Positions 1-4,423 of a stretch of DNA of 5,947 bases are shown here, piece by piece. The stretch is taken from contig DAOWOG010000092.1 of assembly GCA_030642185.1 (NCBI GenBank), positions 1 to 5,947 of the forward strand, written 5' to 3'. Source of the stretch: Helicobacteraceae bacterium. GTDB lineage: Bacteria; Campylobacterota; Campylobacteria; Campylobacterales; Sulfurimonadaceae. Positions within the stretch are counted from its first letter, which is position 1, and every line of letters starts with the position of its first letter. The position numbers and the translations under genes were made by a program. The notes beneath the pieces were generated by a model, which saw only the letters and a program-made list of their open reading frames with translations, searched no databases and was not told where the DNA came from.

Positions 1-376
1 CATCGCAGGTACCTATACTCCGGTTACACTTCTGGGTGTTCAAGGCATTTTTGGCTGGATTATTCTCGGTATCATCTGGGGTGCTATGGTGCTTGGAACC
101 TTTCTGAAATTTGCCTATCCCGGCCGTTTTGAGACCTTTTCGCTTGTCCTTTACGCCGTTATGGGTTGGCTCATTATCATCGCCTGGGACCCGTTGATCA
201 CGCATGCGGGGTGGCTGCCATCGATCTTACTGCTTATGGGAGGGATCACTTATACCGTGGGTATCTTTTTTTACGCCAGAGACTCTATGAAACTAAACCA
301 CGCTGTCTGGCATCTCTTTGTTCTGGGCGGCAGCACTTTTCACTATTTCACCGTCTTTTTACTTATCAAGGCATAA
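1..376 (+). CDS. PAQR/haemolysin III family membrane protein (TrhA-like), 5'-truncated by window edge
   Basis: This is the C-terminal part of a seven-helix inner-membrane protein of the PAQR/haemolysin III (YqfA/TrhA) family. Bacterial members have been linked to membrane-fluidity homeostasis, and the haemolysin label is historical. The open frame enters from the left edge with base 2 as first codon position, giving 124 visible residues, so the ATG at 86 is internal. Visible motifs are IAGTYTP at residues 2-8 counted from the edge as a family signature (starting I1), several hydrophobic helices (about 13-34, 46-62, 70-90, 102-122), and the last-helix motif NHAVWH with H100 and H104. With a histidine from an earlier helix outside the window, HxxxH forms the metal site in this superfamily. 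The stop is TAA at 374-376, and the gene converges on the pseudouridine synthase 12 bases away. No clear hairpin terminator lies between them. Family assignment is confident; the precise role is not. Confidence 0.9.
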   Translation, partial: IAGTYTPVTLLGVQGIFGWIILGIIWGAMVLGTFLKFAYPGRFETFSLVLYAVMGWLIIIAWDPLITHAGWLPSILLLMGGITYTVGIFFYARDSMKLNHAVWHLFVLGGSTFHYFTVFLLIKA

Positions 377-388
377 TAAGGGCACTTC

Positions 389-1066
389 TTAAAACACTTC
401 CCATGGGTCACTCCACTGCTGAAGCTGCTCTTTGATGGCTTTACTCAAAAAGCGCTCACCCTCTTCGGGCGGCAGGACAAATGAGAAAGATTCACTGTTC
501 AAAGTAAAGCGCAGTGCGTAGGCATGCAGGTAGCCGCGCTCTTCTTTGAGGGCTTCATGTTTATGTGCATAGCGCTGATCTCCGGCGATGGGTGAACCGA
601 GGCTTTTGAGTGCCACACGGATCTGATGGGTCTTGCCGGTATGGGGTTTGACTAAAAAAGCGCGTTCGCCTTCACGAAGCGCTGCAGAGACGAACTGTGT
701 TACGGCCGGATTTGTTTTGGCAAGACTCAGCTTCCAGTCCCCGCGTCTCGCAGGCAGCATATCGCCTTTGATCCATCCCTGTTTTTTCTTTGGCTTTCGA
801 AGCGATACGGCCAGATAGTACTTCTCGATTTCCCGCGTTTCGAACATCTTTCCAAACGACTGGGCAGCAGCCCTGTTTTTTGCCAGAATAACAAGTCCTG
901 AAGTCATTTTGTCAAGTCGGTGAACAGGATAGAGCTCTGAGGCTTTGAGCAGCTCTTTTGCCAAAACCACAAATCCGGCTTCCTCTTCACTGTGGAAATT
1001 CATGCCGGCAGGTTTATAGAGCAGGGCAAAATCGTTGTTTTCAAAGATAAGTCGGATCGTTCTCAT
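389..1066 (-). CDS. RluA-type RNA pseudouridine synthase without S4 domain (TIGR01621-like)
   Basis: This enzyme should isomerise a specific uridine in rRNA or tRNA to pseudouridine in the cytoplasm. Counting from MRTIRLIF, the 225-residue protein is a bare catalytic domain. It has the KPAG motif at 18-21, the catalytic-loop motif PVHRLDKMTSG at 47-57 with presumed nucleophile Asp52, REIEKYY at 78-84, and KPHTGKTHQIRV at 140-151 followed by GSPIAGDQRYA. There is no N-terminal S4 RNA-binding domain, unlike RluC or RluD. The GDMLPARRGDWKL segment at 101-113 resembles, from memory, the TIGR01621 subgroup, whose RNA target I do not know. I prefer the ATG at 1064-1066. The frame stays open to an ATG at 1112-1114, but that would add 16 residues (MINSLYYINFFKLQYN) that look unlike the family and cross likely promoter sequence. 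Neither start has a good Shine-Dalgarno. It is divergent from the 148-residue exported protein. Confidence 0.9.
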   Translation of the reverse strand: MRTIRLIFENNDFALLYKPAGMNFHSEEEAGFVVLAKELLKASELYPVHRLDKMTSGLVILAKNRAAAQSFGKMFETREIEKYYLAVSLRKPKKKQGWIKGDMLPARRGDWKLSLAKTNPAVTQFVSAALREGERAFLVKPHTGKTHQIRVALKSLGSPIAGDQRYAHKHEALKEERGYLHAYALRFTLNSESFSFVLPPEEGERFLSKAIKEQLQQWSDPWEVF

Positions 1067-1071
1067 GTTGT

Positions 1072-1101
1072 ATTGTAGCTTGAAAAAATTTATATAGTAT
1101 A
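1072..1101 (-). promoter_or_regulatory. candidate promoter(s) for the pseudouridine synthase gene
   Basis: On the minus strand two -10-like hexamers precede the chosen start: TATACT (1101 to 1096) and TACAAT (1077 to 1072). Neither has a convincing -35 box. The first would give an mRNA leader of roughly 20 bases; the second would place transcription start almost on the ATG at 1066. No purine-rich ribosome binding site lies between them and the ATG. This is a pattern-based suggestion only. Confidence 0.35.
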
Positions 1102-1132
1102 GAGAGTTAATCATTCGTTTACCCGATTTCCA

Positions 1133-1148
1133 TAAAATATCTATATAT
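1133..1148 (+). promoter_or_regulatory. candidate -10 region for the 148-residue exported protein gene
   Basis: Very AT-rich sequence 20-35 bases upstream of the ATG at 1167 contains TAAAAT (1133-1138) and a TATATAT run (1142-1148). Either could serve as a -10 element for the rightward gene of this divergent pair. There is no recognisable -35 hexamer, so the exact box cannot be chosen by eye. Confidence 0.3.
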
Positions 1149-1154
1149 CATTTG

Positions 1155-1159
1155 AAGGA
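1155..1159 (+). promoter_or_regulatory. ribosome binding site AAGGA that decides the start at 1167
   Basis: AAGGA is separated by 7 bases from ATG 1167-1169, ideal spacing. The TTG at 1152 in the same frame lies upstream of this site and would add five non-hydrophobic residues before the signal peptide, so it is very unlikely to be the start. Confidence 0.75.
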
Positions 1160-1166
1160 TCTATGT

Positions 1167-1613
1167 ATGAAACGAAGAGTATTATTTCTTGGAACAGTTT
1201 TATTGATCGGAAACCTGGCTTTTGCATTGCCTTCAAATCAGAACATGCGGGTACGGGCGGACATTTCTAAATATGATAATGCTTTTGTACGTAATGTGGT
1301 TGATCAGCTAGTAGCGAGAGGTCTTGATTATGATGTTGCCGAAGCGAGAGTTGCAACACTTTTCGGAGACGATCATGCCATTGCTGCGATCAGTCTGCAT
1401 AATTTTAAATTGGCATTTCCTGAAATTTCCGATGAGAGCCTCATTGCTTACCTAAGCGACAGGGCACTGTTTGAAAAACCGATGAACATGGCCTCTTATG
1501 ATACGCTTGTTCATATGCTTCAAAAAACCGCTCATCAGCCTGCCTTGAGTAAAGAAACCTATAAAAAACTTGAGAAGGTAGCCCGTCTTAACAGCACAAT
1601 CGAGTTTAGCTAA
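1167..1613 (+). CDS. small exported protein of unknown function (signal peptide, helical)
   Basis: I do not recognise this 148-residue protein. The N-terminus is a good Sec signal peptide: MKRR, then a hydrophobic core (about 5-18) and a likely cut after Ala20 in AFA-LP. The mature part of about 128 residues has no cysteine, no transmembrane segment and no metal or haem motif. It is rich in short charged helices, for example around 38-51 and 55-64, and ends in a Lys-rich segment (129-141). A periplasmic location follows from the signal peptide; function is open. The start is fixed by AAGGA 7 bases upstream. It shares strand with the cytochrome gene downstream, but the 94-base gap between them contains its own promoter-like sequence, so the two may be separate units. 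Coding is supported by the signal peptide, ribosome binding site and full-length frame. Confidence 0.75.
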   Translation: MKRRVLFLGTVLLIGNLAFALPSNQNMRVRADISKYDNAFVRNVVDQLVARGLDYDVAEARVATLFGDDHAIAAISLHNFKLAFPEISDESLIAYLSDRALFEKPMNMASYDTLVHMLQKTAHQPALSKETYKKLEKVARLNSTIEFS

Positions 1614-1652
1614 GAGTATGTAAAAAAGCTAACTGTTACGTTTAACCCTATC

Positions 1653-1678
1653 TTGAAATTTAATAAGTATAATTTCAA
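1653..1678. repeat. perfect 8-bp inverted repeat overlapping the cytochrome promoter, possible operator
   Basis: The arms are TTGAAATT (1653-1660) and AATTTCAA (1671-1678), exact reverse complements separated by 10 bases (taataagtat). The dyad encloses and overlaps the TATAAT box at 1668-1673, a typical position for a repressor or dual regulator site. It is not an intrinsic terminator by eye: the stem is AT-rich and no long T-run follows. The TTGA/TCAA half-sites are 18 bases apart, against 6 in an FNR box, so a single FNR-type dimer would not fit. Confidence 0.5.
1668..1673 (+). promoter_or_regulatory. -10 box TATAAT of the cytochrome gene
   Basis: An exact TATAAT lies 34 bases upstream of the cytochrome ATG, predicting transcription start near 1680 and a leader of about 28 bases that includes the ribosome binding site. 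The sequence 17 bases further upstream (1645-1650, accctA) is not a -35 consensus. Weak or absent -35 boxes with AT-rich upstream sequence are common in Campylobacterota. Confidence 0.55.
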
Positions 1679-1695
1679 CTTTTAAATATCATAAT

Positions 1696-1699
1696 AGGA
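1696..1699 (+). promoter_or_regulatory. ribosome binding site AGGA of the cytochrome gene
   Basis: AGGA sits 8 bases upstream of ATG 1708-1710, normal spacing, and supports that start. The start is also immediately followed by the signal peptide. Confidence 0.7.
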
Positions 1700-1707
1700 T
1701 TTTATAA

Positions 1708-2826
1708 ATGAAACGATTTGCCTTTTGGTTGTCACTAATATTTGTATCTCTGCTCGATGCTAATGATAAAGCGCATACATTTGCGCCAAACAGTGCCTGT
1801 AAAGATTGTCATCCAAAGATCTATGATGAATATACTGCGTCGCAGCATCAACACTCGACAATTTTTAAAGACCCCATTCATGCCTCAGTGTGGCAAAAGC
1901 ATCCTCAGCATCTTAAAAAGCAGCAGTACGGCTGTGGTAAATGCCATACTCCGGCGTCAAATAACCTCGATGCAATGATCACCAAAGGGCAAAAAGCGTT
2001 GCCGGATGCAGACAATGCAACACAAAACGAGGGGATATCCTGTGCCTACTGCCACCGTATCAAAAGTATGGAGCTGCATGCCAAAAGCAACACTAACGTT
2101 ATTGATGAGAAAGAGAAGCGTTACTACGGAACACTGCGCTCGCACATCGATTCGCCTTATCATGAGATTGCGACAGAAGGAAATGAGCATATGGCCAGCG
2201 GCAATGTCTGTGTCGGCTGCCATTCGCATAAACGCAACAAGTGGGGGCTGAATGTCTGTTCGACCAATATCGATAATGAACTCGACGGCGCCAACTGCGT
2301 CAGCTGCCATATGCCGCAGGTTGAAGGAAGTATCTCAAGTCTGAATGAGACGAAGAAGCATGCTTTTCATGGATTTCCGGGTTCACATTCGCATGCGGGA
2401 ATGCTGGCCAAATATATTGATATTTCAATGATTCGCAATATCAATGATTTCATCATCAACATTGACAATCGTACTTCCCATGCACTGTTGCTGCATCCGC
2501 TTCGTCTGGCTGTACTCAATGTGACTGTGATCCGCGATGGAAAACGTACAGAACTGTCACCTGTTCATTTTGCCCGTGTGATCGGAAAAGACGGTAAACC
2601 TGCGATGCCGTGGGTGGCAGATAAAGAGATCGAAAACAGTATGATCCAGCATAATGAAAAGCGTGCGGTGACGTTTGATCATAAACTTAAAAAGGGTGAC
2701 AGCGTTGAAGCGGTACTGGGTTACTACCTTGTCAATCCGAAGGTAATAGCCCAGTTGAAGCTGCAGGAGTATAAACCGGCAACAGAGCTGAACATCTTAA
2801 AAAGTACGTCGTTTACAGTAGAATAG
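1708..2826 (+). CDS. periplasmic pentahaem cytochrome c (cytochrome c554-like N-terminal part)
   Basis: This 372-residue exported protein should carry five covalently bound c-type haems and act in periplasmic electron transfer or as a multihaem reductase/oxidase. A signal peptide (MKRF, hydrophobic to about 16, likely cut after Ala18 in LLDA-ND) precedes five CxxCH motifs: CKDCH 31-35, CGKCH 76-80, CAYCH 112-116, CVGCH 168-172 and CVSCH 197-201. The last continues as CHMP and is followed by an HxFxG-like stretch (HAFHGFPG, 218-225), both common in cytochrome c554/NrfA-type multihaem proteins. Abundant histidines (47, 49, 58, 65, 68, 146, 152, 161, 223-229) offer distal ligands. Residues about 240-372 have no haem motif and look beta-rich, a separate domain. 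Cys184 is a cysteine outside any haem motif. There is no CxxCK motif as in NrfA. No partner enzyme, quinol dehydrogenase or haem-maturation gene is adjacent, so substrate is unknown. The 3' end overlaps the opposing gene by 14 bp. Confidence 0.9.
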   Translation: MKRFAFWLSLIFVSLLDANDKAHTFAPNSACKDCHPKIYDEYTASQHQHSTIFKDPIHASVWQKHPQHLKKQQYGCGKCHTPASNNLDAMITKGQKALPDADNATQNEGISCAYCHRIKSMELHAKSNTNVIDEKEKRYYGTLRSHIDSPYHEIATEGNEHMASGNVCVGCHSHKRNKWGLNVCSTNIDNELDGANCVSCHMPQVEGSISSLNETKKHAFHGFPGSHSHAGMLAKYIDISMIRNINDFIINIDNRTSHALLLHPLRLAVLNVTVIRDGKRTELSPVHFARVIGKDGKPAMPWVADKEIENSMIQHNEKRAVTFDHKLKKGDSVEAVLGYYLVNPKVIAQLKLQEYKPATELNILKSTSFTVE

Positions 2827-3703
2827 GTGGTTGTGAAATATTTGATTTTTTTCGGTTAGATAGGCTTCTGATATCAAACTTTTTGTTGAATGTCCATCTG
2901 ATCAACACGATAAAAAGCCAGCTGAAAAGCAGAGGAAGCAAAATAGTATGAAGTACAAACATGGCGACAAGATTTACCATCTGGTTCTGGGCTTCGTCGA
3001 TATTATGCGAGAGCGCTTCGAGCTGTGAACGGATATTGATCGCTCTGACTGCCTGATCGTATTTCTCTTCAGCATAATCCAAAATACTGTCTGATTTCCG
3101 ACTGGCCTGAGGCTGTTCATTGAGCTCGATGGCTTTAAGCTTCTTCTCGGTCTGTTGGAGCTGCAGTGTCGCTTCGGTATATTGCGGTGCCATCAGGGTA
3201 TTAAAGCTGAGTGCTTCGATATAGACGATACCCAAAATTCCAAAGCGCAGGATCAGCAGGACAAGGAGCGTGCGCAGGGTAACCGAAAAAAAAGCCGGAG
3301 CCTGTAGTTTTTTTACCCAGAGCGAGAGCATTGCAAAAACAGAGACACCGATGAGGGCCGCTTTGATCCAGAAAAGCGAAGAGAAGGCGATAATGAATTT
3401 CTGGATAACAAGCGAAGCGGAAGAGAGCAGCATGATCCATGAAAAGCGCTCGACCATATCGTTGAGCGGATCCAAAAGTTCGCCGACGCTGAAGGTCAGC
3501 CCGACACCGACCGGTGCAAAAGAGAGTTCGGTTCCCTGAATCAGTGAAATAACCGCATTGATCGCTTTGGCAATAGCGAAGGTGAAAAATGCCCGTTCTG
3601 TTGTATCGTCATGGATAGAGACGGCCTGGGTATCAATCTGTGCCGTTGCACCCAGAAAGATCAAAAAGGCCAATACCAGTGTAAAAAGAATTTTGGTTTT
3701 CAT
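2813..3703 (-). CDS. multi-pass membrane protein of unknown function with coiled-coil loop
   Basis: I do not recognise a named family for this 296-residue protein. Counting from ATG 3703, a hydrophobic N-terminus (about 4-20, ending ATAQ) is either a signal peptide or a first membrane helix. Further hydrophobic segments lie at about 88-108, 112-129, 138-162 and 243-268. Between the last two is a charged, heptad-like region (about 175-240, rich in Glu, Gln, Lys and Leu) that probably forms a coiled coil outside the membrane. The tail from 272 is basic (NKKFDIRS, NRKKS) and fits a cytoplasmic end. GVGLTFSVGELLDPLND at 66-82, with the following ERFSW, looks like a conserved core motif. The frame permits TTG at 3706, but AAAGG (3714 to 3710) lies 6 bases before ATG 3703, so ATG is chosen. 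It follows the Crp/Fnr gene by 9 bases, hence one operon, and its tail overlaps the opposing cytochrome gene. Confidence 0.8.
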   Translation of the reverse strand: MKTKILFTLVLAFLIFLGATAQIDTQAVSIHDDTTERAFFTFAIAKAINAVISLIQGTELSFAPVGVGLTFSVGELLDPLNDMVERFSWIMLLSSASLVIQKFIIAFSSLFWIKAALIGVSVFAMLSLWVKKLQAPAFFSVTLRTLLVLLILRFGILGIVYIEALSFNTLMAPQYTEATLQLQQTEKKLKAIELNEQPQASRKSDSILDYAEEKYDQAVRAINIRSQLEALSHNIDEAQNQMVNLVAMFVLHTILLPLLFSWLFIVLIRWTFNKKFDIRSLSNRKKSNISQPPILL

Positions 3704-3709
3704 CAAGGA

Positions 3710-3714
3710 CCTTT
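3710..3714 (-). promoter_or_regulatory. ribosome binding site AAAGG overlapping the regulator stop codon
   Basis: On the minus strand the regulator ends TCTAAAGG, so its TAA stop (3715 to 3713) runs into AAAGG (3714 to 3710), 6 bases before ATG 3703. The overlap suggests translational coupling of the two genes and rules against the TTG at 3706, which would leave only 3 bases. Confidence 0.7.
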
Positions 3715-4318
3715 AGAGCAGCTCGATTTTACCGCGATAAAGTTTAACGATGCCATTGTGTTCAAACTCCTTTAGCAGCCGACTGATCACTTCGCGTGAA
3801 GTTCCAAGATGCGACGCCAGTTTTTCATGGGTGACGATGATCGGATTGCTCTCTGACTCATGCAGCCAGTCCAACAGGCGGTGATCGAGTTTTTTAAAAC
3901 GGACATCTTCTACCAGTCCTGCCATGCCCTCGAGACGTCTGCCAAAGAGTTTAAAGACATACTGCTGATACATCGGTTCGGCGATATAGAGCTGTTTAAT
4001 GATGGATGCGGGAAACATATAGCCGGTGATTTCGGTTTCACTGACAGCCGTTCCGATGGCAGGCGTGTCGGTAAAGGCGCTGTTGAGATTGACATTGCAC
4101 TGTTCACCCTCTTCAAGAAAGTAGAGTGTGATCTCCTGACCGGATTCATGCAGACGATAAACCCGGACAGATCCGTCAAGGAGATAGAGGATGTCTTTGC
4201 AGAGATCACCCTGTGCAAAGAGTTCCATACCCTTGGGAACCGTCACCTCTTTGGCATTGTCTTTGATAAGCTGCTGACCTGTTTCAGAGAGTTGATTAAA
4301 AAATGAGATATGCTGCAT
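3713..4318 (-). CDS. Crp/Fnr-family transcriptional regulator, signal unknown
   Basis: This 201-residue cytoplasmic DNA-binding protein has the family's usual order: a beta-roll sensor domain (about 15-105), a dimerisation helix (about 106-138) and a C-terminal winged helix (about 140-201). The recognition helix TSREVISRLLKEF (173-185) carries Glu-x-x-Ser-Arg (E176, S179, R180), the arrangement FNR uses to read TTGA half-sites. Only two cysteines exist (C40, C74), so the N-terminal four-cysteine iron-sulphur site of FNR is absent. The region matching the CRP phosphate-binding loop (FTDTPAIGTAV, 82-92) lacks the key arginine, so cAMP binding is not expected. GEQCNVNLNSAF (71-82) resembles, from memory, a Crp/Fnr subgroup with CxxxxxC here; if so, the second cysteine is Ser80. 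The start lacks a strong ribosome binding site but fits family length. The gene is co-directional with the membrane protein 9 bases downstream, which is a likely target or partner. Confidence 0.88.
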   Translation of the reverse strand: MQHISFFNQLSETGQQLIKDNAKEVTVPKGMELFAQGDLCKDILYLLDGSVRVYRLHESGQEITLYFLEEGEQCNVNLNSAFTDTPAIGTAVSETEITGYMFPASIIKQLYIAEPMYQQYVFKLFGRRLEGMAGLVEDVRFKKLDHRLLDWLHESESNPIIVTHEKLASHLGTSREVISRLLKEFEHNGIVKLYRGKIELL

Positions 4319-4338
4319 AGTCTGTTCTTTTTTAAAAG

Positions 4339-4344
4339 AGTATA
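4339..4344 (-). promoter_or_regulatory. candidate -10 box (TATACT) of the regulator gene
   Basis: Minus-strand TATACT (4344 to 4339) lies 20 bases upstream of the regulator ATG at 4318, and no good -35 box precedes it. The 105-base gap 4319-4423 between the EAL gene and the regulator is AT-rich, and I see no strong hairpin, so partial read-through from the EAL gene is possible. I found no FNR-type TTGAT-N4-ATCAA site in the gap. Confidence 0.35.
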
Positions 4345-4423
4345 TCGAAAAAACCGGAGAGATTAAATGATTGACGAAGAGATTGTATGGCTTGTCTCAA
4401 ATAACATAAACTTCAGTGTACCT

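Noticed and set aside
377..400. Possible terminator between the convergent PAQR and pseudouridine synthase genes
   Set aside because: The sequence shows a direct repeat (cacttc, twice) rather than a stable inverted repeat, and lacks a T-run after a GC stem.
1635..1646. GTTA-N4-TAAC dyad upstream of the cytochrome promoter as a Crp/Fnr-type site
   Set aside because: Arms are only 4 bp, and the order is opposite to the TTAAC-N4-GTTAA type of site; chance is likely in this AT-rich gap.
1653..1678. Dyad read as an intrinsic terminator of the small exported protein gene
   Set aside because: The stem is 6 of 8 A/T pairs, the loop is 10 bases, no T-run follows, and it contains a good TATAAT box.
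1957..2310. 117-codon minus-strand frame inside the cytochrome gene
   Set aside because: It is antisense to four haem motifs' worth of clear coding sequence; the protein has no plausible features.
3860..4306. 148-codon open frame on the + strand opposite the regulator
   Set aside because: It is fully antisense to a well-supported Crp/Fnr gene, has no family motifs and its composition follows from the opposite frame.
4319..4423. FNR-like autoregulatory site upstream of the regulator
   Set aside because: Only single TTGA and TCAA half-sites occur, without the right spacing.
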